NCBI GenBank assembly: GCA_023434145.1
Contig: JAEYTI010000162.1
Coordinates: forward strand, 1 to 21,404
Direction: 5' to 3'
Source of the DNA: Chloroflexota bacterium
GTDB lineage: Bacteria > Chloroflexota > Anaerolineae > Anaerolineales > Anaerolineaceae
Length of the DNA stretch: 21,404 nucleotides
Part shown: positions 7,162 to 15,161 of the stretch, piece by piece
Position numbering within the stretch: the stretch's first letter is position 1
Layout of the letters: each line of letters opens with the position of its first letter
The notes under the pieces: model-generated
Told to the model about the DNA's origin: nothing
Database searches by the model: none
What the model saw: the letters and a program-made list of their open reading frames with translations, nothing else
Translations under genes and position numbers: made by a program

Positions 7162-7953
7162 CTATCGTGTGGTCCCCACCCACAGCAAGTGATCTGCCGC
7201 CCCCCACAGGTGCGGGTCGACGCAAAAGCGGTAGGAAAGATTGGCCCAAAATTCAAAAGCGTCATCATCGAGCGTATTGAGGTGCTGCTCGTGACCAGAG
7301 GCAATGCCCTCAGAGGCCAACATCGTGTGCGTGTGCAGGCCAAGCGACTCCAGCCAGGGAATTATCTCGTCCGGCTTTGTGAACCACGCATCCGTGAAGC
7401 CCTCACTCGCGTTCTGCTGATTTAGCAGGGATTCCATCTGCCCCGGGTCTTCGTAGAAATCGCGCAGATACCCCTTGGCAATCGCGTCGCGGAAGGGCGC
7501 ATAGAAGGTGATGAAGCCGGCAAACAGCGGTCCGCCCGGTTTCAGCACCCGCATCGCCTCGCGCACCGCCCGGTCACGGTCCGACTTCTCCAACAGATGG
7601 TACAGCGGCCCCATCAGCAGCACGGCGTCGAAGGAGGCACCCGGGAAGCGCGAGAGATCCAACGCATTGCCGTGGATGAAGTCGGCAATGTCCGCGCCTT
7701 GCTCCACGGCCTTCTGGCGGGCAAGGCTCAGGTTGCCCTGCGAGAGATCGAGCAGCGTGACGTCATAGCCCAGCTTTGCCAGGTGGATGGCATAGCGCCC
7801 CGGCCCCCCGCCGCAGTCGAGGATACGCGCTGGAGGCGGCGGCAGGTGCTCGGCCAGGGCGCGCTTGGTGATGGCAAATTCCATGCGGTGGCGGTCAAAG
7901 CGCTGCCACTCGGTTTGGGCATTGGAGTCGTAGAAGGATTCGACGGTGGACAT
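7162..7953 (-). CDS. class I SAM-dependent methyltransferase
   Basis: A 263-aa protein with a Rossmann-fold methyltransferase core. SAM-binding motif I is RILDCGGGPGRYA (43-55). The acidic residue ending strand beta2 is in VTLLDLS (D70). Motif III-like NALDLSRF and the FDAVLLMGPLYHLL segment follow, then VLKPGGPLFAGFITFYAP. This arrangement matches Methyltransf_11/25-type small-molecule methyltransferases; the substrate is unknown. AGGAG lies 8 nt upstream of the ATG. The gene follows a lipoprotein gene by 12 nt and probably shares its mRNA. No clear intrinsic terminator is seen after its stop. Confidence 0.88.
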   Translation of the reverse strand: MSTVESFYDSNAQTEWQRFDRHRMEFAITKRALAEHLPPPPARILDCGGGPGRYAIHLAKLGYDVTLLDLSQGNLSLARQKAVEQGADIADFIHGNALDLSRFPGASFDAVLLMGPLYHLLEKSDRDRAVREAMRVLKPGGPLFAGFITFYAPFRDAIAKGYLRDFYEDPGQMESLLNQQNASEGFTDAWFTKPDEIIPWLESLGLHTHTMLASEGIASGHEQHLNTLDDDAFEFWANLSYRFCVDPHLWGAADHLLWVGTTR

Positions 7954-7965
7954 GGGTTGGTTCTC

Positions 7966-8727
7966 CTAATGCAGCCGGGCGTTGAACTCCCAAGGGCCTT
8001 TGATGACGTACCACATCACGTCCATGATGCGCTGGTTCGCTTCTGTTTCGCTCATCGAGTCGGGCTTTTCGAGGATCTGATACCCCTCAAACCCCTCCCT
8101 TTCCACACAGGCCACTTTGATCCCCTGTTCCGCCAGCGCCCGCGTGACGATTTCCGCTCTGGTGCAGGTTCCGCCTTCGCGTGGGGGCGCATAGATGGAA
8201 TACACGGTGATGGTGAATTCCGAGAGGTCGACCGTTTCTCCCAGGTCGAACCCTACCATATCACAGCGCCGCCCTGGTTTGCCATCTTTGGCAGGGATGA
8301 TCGGGTCGATGACAAGGCCGTGGTGATCCCTGGTTTCAAATTCTTTATTGCGGAACGAAATATGGTTCAGCATCCAGTCTTCGCCATCGAGAACGGGAAA
8401 GCAGATATCGGCTCTTAGCCACTTCCCATCCCGGCGGACATTGTTCAAGGTAATCTCCATTCCGTTGACGGTTTTTGAATTCTCAAAAAAGGGTTCCGAG
8501 GGGAGGGTTGCGGTGGCGGTAGGGGCAGGCGTTGGGCTAGCCGAAGGTATCTGCAAAGTTACCATTTTCGTAGGCGCAAGGGGTAGTGTTGGAGCAGGAA
8601 CCTGCTGCTCAGGTTGAGCAGAAAGCAAGTGCGTAGCCCGCGCCCACCAGTAATTAATGCTTACATCGCACCCGGTCAACAGCAGGATGGACAATATGAT
8701 GGAGAAGTGAGTGAGTCGTCGATGCAT
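7966..8727 (-). CDS. predicted lipoprotein of unknown function
   Basis: A 253-aa protein starting MHRRLTHFSIILSILLLTGC, a lipoprotein signal peptide with lipobox LTGC (C20). A flexible linker rich in Pro, Thr and Ala follows (about 42-78, including TPAPTATATLP). The globular part has FFENSKTVNGMEITLNNVRRDGKWLRADICFPV, resembling the beta-sandwich-like extracellular domains common in Chloroflexota lipoproteins. No catalytic motif is recognised. AGGA lies 9 nt upstream of the ATG. It is the first gene of a probable two-gene unit with the methyltransferase. Confidence 0.8.
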   Translation of the reverse strand: MHRRLTHFSIILSILLLTGCDVSINYWWARATHLLSAQPEQQVPAPTLPLAPTKMVTLQIPSASPTPAPTATATLPSEPFFENSKTVNGMEITLNNVRRDGKWLRADICFPVLDGEDWMLNHISFRNKEFETRDHHGLVIDPIIPAKDGKPGRRCDMVGFDLGETVDLSEFTITVYSIYAPPREGGTCTRAEIVTRALAEQGIKVACVEREGFEGYQILEKPDSMSETEANQRIMDVMWYVIKGPWEFNARLH

Positions 8728-8773
8728 GAGGCTGTTCCTATGAGATTTTCAGGTTTTTACGGACAGATAACGC

Positions 8774-8805
8774 CCCTCACCTAACCTCTCCCCTCAGGGA
8801 GAGGG
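8774..8805. repeat. palindromic repeat, family copy A
   Basis: CCTCACC (8775-8781) is followed by a hairpin, CCTCTCCC (8785-8792), loop CTCA, GGGAGAGG (8797-8804). It begins 2 nt beyond the stop of the HD-domain gene on the minus strand. The head-plus-hairpin layout matches the repeats at 17856-17917 and 19286-19476. It may act as a transcript-end stabiliser or weak terminator; there is no long T-run. Confidence 0.6.
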
Positions 8806-8806
8806 A

Positions 8807-9400
8807 TTAAGATGGCCTCGCCTCGTTCAGCGCCTCAAAAATTCCCCGCAAAATCGGATCGATCACGGCCTGATCGGTGGTGGCGAAGAATTCTTCCATC
8901 GACCCAAAGCCCTGGTGCTCGTAGACTGCGGCCTGGAAGGCCATTTCCAGCCGGTCAATCTGCTTGACGAATATGGCCTCGGGCGTCTCGGCGGCCTCGA
9001 ACTCTTCCCACAGGGCCAGCAGTTCGGCGGCGTTGGGCAGCGGCTCGATCACCCGCAGCAGGCTCGCGCGTTCCAGGCGGTGCTTCTCTTCGGCGGGCAT
9101 ATTATCGCCGGGGGTAATGTCGCCCGCGTAGATTTCGCCCAGCTCGTGCGCCAGCACCATGCGGATCACGCGGTCGCAGTCGAGCTGGGGGAAGTGGGCG
9201 TCGGCAATCCACCACGCCAGCATCGCCATCGAAAAGACGTGTTCAGCCACCGACTCGGCCCGCTCTATCGGCACGCCGCGCCGCAGCCAGCCCTGGCGGT
9301 AGAGCTGCTTGAGGTGGTTGAGCTCGAAATACGCTTTCAGCAGTGGGGCTAAACTGCGCTCACCCAGCGCCTCCAGCGGATTGCTGCCCTTGGTGATCAC
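8807..9400 (-). CDS. HD-domain phosphohydrolase (YfbR/HDDC2-like)
   Basis: The start is taken as GTG 9400-9398, which overlaps the upstream stop as GTGA and has GAGG about 9-10 nt upstream; this gives 197 aa, the usual family size. Longer readings enter the neighbouring gene. Metal-ligand positions are H54 (AESVAEHVFSMAMLAWW), H85 (VLAHELGEIYAGDITP) and D149 (KQIDRLEM), with the downstream EEKHRLERASL segment typical of HD_3 / 5'-deoxynucleotidase-like proteins. Family members dephosphorylate nucleoside monophosphates. The residue after H85 is Glu instead of the canonical Asp of the HD pair, so activity is less certain. It is the last gene of a three-gene overlapping operon. Confidence 0.83.
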   Translation of the reverse strand: MITKGSNPLEALGERSLAPLLKAYFELNHLKQLYRQGWLRRGVPIERAESVAEHVFSMAMLAWWIADAHFPQLDCDRVIRMVLAHELGEIYAGDITPGDNMPAEEKHRLERASLLRVIEPLPNAAELLALWEEFEAAETPEAIFVKQIDRLEMAFQAAVYEHQGFGSMEEFFATTDQAVIDPILRGIFEALNEARPS

Positions 9401-10359
9401 TTCTTCTGCCTCGTGTTGCGCGAGATTTTGAACAGCGCAAACGGCGTACGCTCCAACGGAATGTTGTACTTTTCGACCTGCGCCAGCAGCATGGCCAGCG
9501 CCTCTGGCTTGCCCGACTGGTTCCACACCGCCGGGCCGGGCAGCGCCAGGGCGCGATCATCACCCACCAGCACCATCACAAGGTCGGCGGGGTCGATCTC
9601 CACCCGGCGTACTTCGTCCCAGGCGATGTGCCAGCAGCCGAACAGCGTGCTGCGCTCCACGCCTGCCTGGGTGAACTCGGTGATGCCCCATGAGAGCAGC
9701 ATCAGCACGCTGAGCCCTGCCAGCCCCAGCAGGATCAGCGCGGCGACAATTTCGTGGCGGGCATACGAATCCAGCGCGCCAAACATAAAAAACGTGATAC
9801 CCGACCAGCCAATCACCTGCATGATCCAGTGATCGGTGACCGGGCGCGGGCCGATGCCTGGCTGCGCCGCTGCGTCGAGCGCGGTTTTGCGCGCCGCGGC
9901 CCATTCGCGGTAATCGGGCAGGCGCTGGATGGCGCTTTCGTGCAGGGCAGCAGGGGAGACAACCGCGCGGACGTATTCCCACAGCCTGGGGCCGTCAAAA
10001 TAGCGCAGCGGGACGATCAGCGTGCCGTTTTGCGTTCCCAGGCACAGCAGTTCCTGCCGGTCCTGGCGCACGATCCACGCCGCGATCACTTCCGTCCAGT
10101 ACACCTCAAAAGTGCGCCCGCCCAGCGAGCCGCGCATCGAGCGGCGGTCCAGGTGGAGCACGTCGCGCAGCATGGGCAGCAGCGCGCGAACCCCCAGCAC
10201 CAGCACCACCAGCGAGAGCACCAGCCCGCCCACCATCGCGTTCACACCTGCTCGATTCACCGCCGTGAACGTGAACAGGGTGAAAAATGCCAGCGGCAGC
10301 AGCAGGTGGCCGATCCAGGCTTCGGGGGTGGCGCGGAATGCGCGGGGTTGCGCGCTCAT
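9397..10359 (-). CDS. membrane protein with two bacterial-PH-like modules
   Basis: A 320-aa protein made of two similar halves. Each half has a pair of hydrophobic helices (about 15-35 and 42-62; 185-203 and 210-230). Each pair is followed by a soluble beta-rich segment of about 80 residues (GRTFEVYWTEVIAAWIVR with LIVPLRYFDG; HIAWDEVRRVEIDP with ALALPGPAVW). This resembles the bPH domains of YdbS/PH-like membrane proteins, where WxEI/V strands recur. The biochemical role is unknown. Its ATG overlaps the stop of the SGNH lipoprotein gene by 4 nt, and its stop overlaps the HD gene start by 4 nt, so the three are co-translated. The duplication is read by eye and the fold assignment is tentative. 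Confidence 0.7.
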   Translation of the reverse strand: MSAQPRAFRATPEAWIGHLLLPLAFFTLFTFTAVNRAGVNAMVGGLVLSLVVLVLGVRALLPMLRDVLHLDRRSMRGSLGGRTFEVYWTEVIAAWIVRQDRQELLCLGTQNGTLIVPLRYFDGPRLWEYVRAVVSPAALHESAIQRLPDYREWAAARKTALDAAAQPGIGPRPVTDHWIMQVIGWSGITFFMFGALDSYARHEIVAALILLGLAGLSVLMLLSWGITEFTQAGVERSTLFGCWHIAWDEVRRVEIDPADLVMVLVGDDRALALPGPAVWNQSGKPEALAMLLAQVEKYNIPLERTPFALFKISRNTRQKK

Positions 10360-11363
10360 GGCAGTTCCGAGGCCTCCATCAACGTGTCGAGCACCTGGAG
10401 CGCATTGAGATTACGCACGGGCCAGGCGCGCCGCAGCGCGTTGGGGTTATCGAAAAATGGGGCAGCAAACGTCAGGTGCGCGCCATCTTCCTGCAAGCCC
10501 TGGTCAGGTAGATCCTGCACAGCCAGCCAGTAATTCCACAGGGGCAGCTCGTACTCGTGCGCCAGCCGGGCCATGGTGGCATTGATAGCGTGGTCGCCTT
10601 CGATGTTATCGGCCTTGGTGCCCAGCACCGGCAGCACGCTCTGCTCGATGCTGTATTCAATCGCCCTGCGCATGTGTTTCTCGAACGTGTCGGGGTTCAC
10701 TGCGTCGTTGGTGCCAACCAAAATGAAGGCTACCGCCGGGCGGTGCAGCCGGTACTCGCAGCCGAGCGGGGTTTCGCCCTTCTCGCACAACTGCGGGTCT
10801 GCCCAGATGGGCGACATCAGCGAGGCGGCGGTGAAACCTTGCCGCGCAGCGAGGCTGGTGCGGTGAAACGACCCGGCGTAATAGTCGATCACCGGGGCAA
10901 GTTCTTCTTCATACGCCCCGAGCGAATAGTGATCGGGGCCGAGGTCGTACATATCCAAAAACCAATCGGTCTGCGACTCGCAGTCACCGATTTTGGAGAA
11001 GGCGCGCGGGTTATTGCCCCGGGCGATGCCATCGGCGAGAATCTGGCGGGCGCGCGGGCTGAGCTCAGGCAGAACGGGCAGCTTCATCCAGGCGTCCGGG
11101 GCCAGGGTGGGTTTCGGGGTCAGAGCAGCCGCCGTGGGTGCGGCATCGCCGGTAATGGTCACGGATTCGGGGCCGGTGGGGGTAGCAACCTCCATGCGCT
11201 CACCGCCCCGCAGGCTGGCAGCCTGGGTGGGCGTTAGAACCGTGTCTGGCTGGATTTCCACGCGTGTGATGGTTGGCGCGGGGTTCCCATTCCCATCCGG
11301 GGAGGCGCATCCGGCCAATACCAGAAATATAAAGACAAGTGGGTAACGGTAAAGAACCTTCAT
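10356..11363 (-). CDS. SGNH/GDSL-like lipoprotein
   Basis: A 335-aa protein with a lipoprotein signal (MKVLYRYPLVFIFLVLAGC, lipobox LAGC, C19) and a Pro/Thr/Ala-rich linker to about residue 90. The rest looks like an SGNH hydrolase: block I FSKIGDCES (122-130), block III ILVGTNDA (214-221, G217 and N219), and block V DGAHLT with D293 and H296. SGNH enzymes cleave esters, often on carbohydrates or lipids, here outside the membrane. The nucleophile position of GDS is Cys128 instead of Ser, so this may be a thiol variant or an inactive binder. A TAGAAT box lies 9 nt before the ATG. It is the first gene of the three-gene operon. Confidence 0.8.
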   Translation of the reverse strand: MKVLYRYPLVFIFLVLAGCASPDGNGNPAPTITRVEIQPDTVLTPTQAASLRGGERMEVATPTGPESVTITGDAAPTAAALTPKPTLAPDAWMKLPVLPELSPRARQILADGIARGNNPRAFSKIGDCESQTDWFLDMYDLGPDHYSLGAYEEELAPVIDYYAGSFHRTSLAARQGFTAASLMSPIWADPQLCEKGETPLGCEYRLHRPAVAFILVGTNDAVNPDTFEKHMRRAIEYSIEQSVLPVLGTKADNIEGDHAINATMARLAHEYELPLWNYWLAVQDLPDQGLQEDGAHLTFAAPFFDNPNALRRAWPVRNLNALQVLDTLMEASELP

Positions 11364-11372
11364 GATGGGAAG

Positions 11373-11378
11373 ATTCTA
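11373..11378 (-). promoter_or_regulatory. -10-like box close to the SGNH lipoprotein start
   Basis: TAGAAT (11378-11373, minus) is followed by CTTCCCATC and the ATG at 11363, giving a leader of only about 3 nt if used. No -35 is recognisable. The box shares TA(T/G)AATCTTC with those at 168-173 and 17835-17840. The remainder of 11364-11466 contains no gene and no clear terminator. Confidence 0.45.
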
Positions 11379-11466
11379 CCAGATTAATACCGCTGGAGTA
11401 GGGTGTCGCGGAGCCGTCGCTACTGCGATGGGCGGGCGCTGCGGTGGCACGGCGCATTTTCACGCC

Positions 11467-11928
11467 TCATTTCGCGCTCGCCCCGTCTATCCGTGGAATC
11501 TCCCGCGGCGGGTTGGTGTGCCGCCGGAAAATCGGGCTCTCGGGGATCGTCAGCACGTCCCATATGCGCTCGGCGTGGCGAAGCAGCGTGTTTGGCGGCA
11601 GTGAATTGGGCGAAAAGTAGGCACAGGCATCCGACTCAGCCGTCTCGCGCAGCGTGCCGCCTTCTACCTTGCAGACAAACGAGAAAACGAGGTCATTGCG
11701 GCCCGGCTTGGCGTACACCCCCGCCAGATGATCGACGCGCACTTCCAGCCCGGTTTCCTCACTCACCTCGCGGATCACGGCTTCATCGGGCAGCTCACCC
11801 GGCTCCAATCCCCCGCCGGGCAGGTTCCACGCGTCCATGTCGCGGCGGTGGCACAGCAGCACCTCCATTTTTTCATTGAAGATGATCGCAAACGCCCCGA
11901 TGGTGAATACCGGTCGTGTATCCTGCAT
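11467..11928 (-). CDS. Nudix hydrolase
   Basis: The start is ATG 11928-11926 (MQDTRPVFTIGAFAI), 1 nt after the helicase stop, with GGGAGG about 8 nt upstream; this gives 153 aa. A further in-frame upstream ATG lies inside the helicase gene. The Nudix box GX5EX7REUXEEXGU is complete: G-GLEPG-E-LPDEAVI-REVSEETGL. The enzyme binds Mg2+ through the REXXEE residues and hydrolyses a nucleoside diphosphate linked to another group. Substrate specificity cannot be told; NDP-sugar, oxidised nucleotide and cap-like roles are all possible. Co-transcription with the helicase is very likely. Confidence 0.9.
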   Translation of the reverse strand: MQDTRPVFTIGAFAIIFNEKMEVLLCHRRDMDAWNLPGGGLEPGELPDEAVIREVSEETGLEVRVDHLAGVYAKPGRNDLVFSFVCKVEGGTLRETAESDACAYFSPNSLPPNTLLRHAERIWDVLTIPESPIFRRHTNPPREIPRIDGASAK

Positions 11929-11929
11929 T

Positions 11930-14900
11930 TCAGGCCTCCCCCATCCCGGCTTTTTCGACGCACACATCCAGCGCGGCGGAGAGCAGCTTTTGCCCGTCCG
12001 TGCCCGCGACCAGCGCCGCTACCCGCGCGGGTTTTTCGCCCTGAGCAGCAATGCCAAACCGCTCCGCCAGCCGAACGAGCGATTGCTCATCAAAATAGGC
12101 CGCCAGCACGCGCCGCAGCCAGCCCGGGTCGATACCCGGCAGGGGCGCTGATTCGCCGGTGGGTGCAAGCTGAACATTCTCCAGCCCGCCCGCGGCTTCC
12201 ATCTCGCCGGTTTCGACGTGATACCAGCCCACCTGGCTCTCGCCGGGCACTTCCACCACGTCACTCAACAGCGGCATGACCGATGCGGACGTGCCCATCA
12301 TCGAGGCCGGCGTGCCCTCGTACATCAGCCCATTGGGCGATTTGAAGATGCGCTGCACGTGGAATTCTTCGCTCGTGCGCACCATCAGGCCTTTGCTGCC
12401 CGGCATCACAATGCGCTCCCACTGCTCAGGGTCGCGCTGAGTTACATCGCCGGAGCCAAACGCCAGCCCCTCCTGCCGGTGGAGCAGCCCGGCGCGAGCC
12501 ATCTCTACCAGGGCCAGCCGGGTTGCCACTGGATTGGTCGCTTTCGCCTCGGCAGCGCCATGTTCTCCCGCTTCCGCCGCGCTTTCCTGCTCGTGTGTGA
12601 CGCCGCTGACATGCGTGAGGAAGGCAGCTTCGGCAAAGGCCTGCACCTGCACGGTAAGGTCGAGTAGGCGGCGCGAGAGCCGCAGGCTGCCGTACGTCTG
12701 ATCGTAGATGGTCAGAAAGGGCGCACCCTCGCTGATAAACGGCTCGCGCCCCGAGCGGAATTTATCCGCCGCGAAGCCGATATCCTGCCGCTCGTAGGGG
12801 ATCTGGAGCAAAAAGGCCTCGTAGAGCATGGCAGCGGCCATTTCCGGTGCTACTCCCTCACCGGCTAACGCCGGGTGGGTGATGACGACGCCCGTGGTAA
12901 AGTAGTTGCGCGAGAAGTACGGCTGATCCTGGAAGAGACCCAGCTCGCGCGAGAGCGGGTAGGAATAGGGCATCTCGGTGCGCCCGCGCTGCTCGATCAC
13001 GCCGCGGATCGACTCGCGCACCAGCAAGCCGGTCTCCAGGCGCAGCAAGCCATCCTGCCGCGCTGCCGAGAAGATCCCGCCTGGCGAAAGGCGCGGGAAG
13101 ATGGCGGGCAGCGTGCGCTGCGGTTGGGTGGTGTAGCGTTTTTCACGCCGCACCTGCACGTTCTTGGCCTTCACGTTCACGCGCGTCACGCGGTAGGGGA
13201 TGGTGGCGTAGTAGTAGATCGCGCCGGGGTAGGCCTCGCGCATGAGCTGCGCAAACGAGAGCGAGCCCATCGACGAGACGTTGGGGCCATCGCGGCGCTC
13301 TACCTTGAACTGGCTCTCCACGTCGCGCAGGGGGAAGGTGTAGTTGGGCCGGTCGTGGGCCTCCAGCTTCAGACCGGCAAAGCGGCGCGGCGGTTCACCG
13401 GCACTCTCTTTGCGGCACAGGTTCAGGAACTCCTCGGGCCAGTCGATGTTGCTCTCGAACGATGCGGTGGGCATCCCGGCGGCCTTGGCCACCTGGTCGT
13501 GCTCGCCGTTCGTTCGCGCCAGGCACAGGGTGTGAATATACTGGATGTGCTCGTTCTCCAAATACAGCGCCGATTCGGCCAGCGGGCGCTTGAAGAAGCT
13601 CGCCGGGTCGGCGTAGACCGTCTGGTCGTGCACGTCGCCGCCGTTGACCACGATCACCGAGCCGGGAGCGTGGCGGCCGATGCGCCCGATGCGCTGCTGG
13701 AGGCTGGTGGCCGAGGCGGGCACACCGATCAGCACGCAGATGTCGAGGTTGGGCACGTCGATGCCCAGCTCCAGCGCGGAAGTAGAAACAACGCCGTTCA
13801 GCGTCCCGGCGGCAAGCCGTTCCTGAATCTGCCTGCGGTCGTGGTCTTCGTACCCGGCGCGGTAGGGCAGCACGTTGAGCTGCTGAAGCACCCCGGTTAC
13901 TTCGCCTTCGGGGTCGGCCTCTTCTTCCTCGGGGGTGGGTGTGGTGGCCTTTTTGCGGCCCCAGCCGCCGCGGCTGCCGCTTACCGGGCGGGCCGGTTTG
14001 GCGGGCGGCGCTTCCAGGCCATCCTCGGGGGCGGGTTCACCGGCGAGCGCGGCAGCTTCGGCGGCAGCGGCAGCCGCCAGGGCTTCGGCGGCTTTGGCGT
14101 TCTCCTTCAGCAAGCGGTTAAGGATGGATGAAATCAGTTCCACCTGTTTGCGGCTGTCGACAAAGGCGATAAAGCGCGAGGAGGTGTGCTCGGTGAGATA
14201 GGCCAGCAGCTTGACCACCTCGTCCAGAAAACGCTCTTTCCCTGCCGGTTCGGCCAGATACACGTCCAGCGGGTAGCGCGGGGAGCTGTCCATCTCGGGG
14301 CCGATCATGTGGAATTTCTTGCCGATCAGGCTGCTCAGATGGGCTTCTGGGTGGGCGATGGTGGCCGAGGCGCAAATGTAGCTCGGGCGCGCATCCAGCA
14401 GATCCATCAGATGCTGCAAGCGGCGGAACAGGAAGGCCGCATTGGAGCCAAACACGCCACTGTAGGCGTGCACCTCATCCACCACGATCATCTTCACTTC
14501 GCGCAGAAAGTTGATCACCTGCGGCTGGTTGAGGTTGGAGAACAGCCAGGCGTGGATGATATCCGGCGTAAAGACGACGACTTTGGATCGTTCGAGGATG
14601 TTGAGACGGAAACCGGGCGGCACGTTGCCGTCGATACGGCCCACGACGCTGTCGGGCGAACCCATCACTTCCAGGCCGGGTTTCTCGAACCCGGCGGTTT
14701 CGAGCGCGCGCTGCCAGCGGTCGCGCTGCTCGGTGCCCAGGGCCTTCATCGGGTAAATCGCCATCACCCGCCCGCGCGGATTGCGCGCCAGCATATTCAC
14801 TGCGGCGGTTTGGAATACCAGGCTCTTCCCAGAGGCCGTGCCGGTGACGAGGGTCACGTCTTCGCCGGCGATGGCGTGGCGCAGAGCTTCCTTCTGGTGG

Positions 14901-15058
14901 CGGTAAATGCCGCGCGGGTACTGGCGGGCTAAGAAGTTCCGCGCGGCGGGGGCCAGCGGAAGGTCATCCACACCGTGCAGTTCGGCTTCGCGCGGCTCCG
15001 TCTTGAGCACGTCGACAATTTTCCACTGACTCTGTTCAAAAAACGATTGGAAGGCCAC
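11930..15058 (-). CDS. large DEVH-box helicase, DUF1998/YprA(MrfA)-like
   Basis: A 1042-aa superfamily 2 helicase. RecA1 carries the Q-like YRHQ (52-55), Walker A GTASGKS (73-79), IYPMKALGTEQ (Ib-like), DEVH (194-197) and SAT (231-233). RecA2 carries FVDSRKQVE (IV), STSALELGID (V, 425-434) and QQRIGRIGR (VI, 454-462). This set matches the YprA/MrfA-DUF1998 family of 3'-5' DNA helicases, some of which act in mitomycin-type damage repair. Residues about 320-388 are an Ala/Pro/Glu-rich low-complexity insert between motifs IV and V. The C-terminal third has no cysteine cluster of the DUF1998 metal-binding kind. Translation starts at GTG 15058-15056 with GAGGG just upstream. The Nudix gene follows after 1 nt. 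Confidence 0.92.
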   Translation of the reverse strand: MAFQSFFEQSQWKIVDVLKTEPREAELHGVDDLPLAPAARNFLARQYPRGIYRHQKEALRHAIAGEDVTLVTGTASGKSLVFQTAAVNMLARNPRGRVMAIYPMKALGTEQRDRWQRALETAGFEKPGLEVMGSPDSVVGRIDGNVPPGFRLNILERSKVVVFTPDIIHAWLFSNLNQPQVINFLREVKMIVVDEVHAYSGVFGSNAAFLFRRLQHLMDLLDARPSYICASATIAHPEAHLSSLIGKKFHMIGPEMDSSPRYPLDVYLAEPAGKERFLDEVVKLLAYLTEHTSSRFIAFVDSRKQVELISSILNRLLKENAKAAEALAAAAAAEAAALAGEPAPEDGLEAPPAKPARPVSGSRGGWGRKKATTPTPEEEEADPEGEVTGVLQQLNVLPYRAGYEDHDRRQIQERLAAGTLNGVVSTSALELGIDVPNLDICVLIGVPASATSLQQRIGRIGRHAPGSVIVVNGGDVHDQTVYADPASFFKRPLAESALYLENEHIQYIHTLCLARTNGEHDQVAKAAGMPTASFESNIDWPEEFLNLCRKESAGEPPRRFAGLKLEAHDRPNYTFPLRDVESQFKVERRDGPNVSSMGSLSFAQLMREAYPGAIYYYATIPYRVTRVNVKAKNVQVRREKRYTTQPQRTLPAIFPRLSPGGIFSAARQDGLLRLETGLLVRESIRGVIEQRGRTEMPYSYPLSRELGLFQDQPYFSRNYFTTGVVITHPALAGEGVAPEMAAAMLYEAFLLQIPYERQDIGFAADKFRSGREPFISEGAPFLTIYDQTYGSLRLSRRLLDLTVQVQAFAEAAFLTHVSGVTHEQESAAEAGEHGAAEAKATNPVATRLALVEMARAGLLHRQEGLAFGSGDVTQRDPEQWERIVMPGSKGLMVRTSEEFHVQRIFKSPNGLMYEGTPASMMGTSASVMPLLSDVVEVPGESQVGWYHVETGEMEAAGGLENVQLAPTGESAPLPGIDPGWLRRVLAAYFDEQSLVRLAERFGIAAQGEKPARVAALVAGTDGQKLLSAALDVCVEKAGMGEA

Positions 15059-15161
15059 AATTCCCTCGATAGTGCGCTGATTTCCCTTGCGACTTGCCCC
15101 CTTGCCGCGGGCCGGTGACCGGGGTTGCTATTCGATTGTACCCTAAGCGGGGCAAAAAGGG

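Noticed and set aside
9401..9526. Longer start for the HD-domain protein
   Set aside because: The extra residues lie in another frame of the bPH gene and look non-protein-like. GTG at 9400 gives a GTGA overlap with an RBS and the normal family length.
12875..14131. 418-aa plus-strand open frame opposite the helicase
   Set aside because: High-GC shadow of the helicase gene; the sense strand encodes a complete, motif-rich helicase and the antisense product has no recognisable domain.
11467..15058. Helicase-Nudix pair as an antiphage system
   Set aside because: No nuclease, methyltransferase or other known defence partner is adjacent. DUF1998 helicases are widespread repair-type enzymes, so the pair alone does not support a defence call.
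15063..15161. Terminator or promoter between GNAT and helicase
   Set aside because: There is an AACCCT/AGGGT inverted repeat and a TACAAT box on the minus strand, but the hairpin lacks a T-run and the box lacks a -35, so neither is called.
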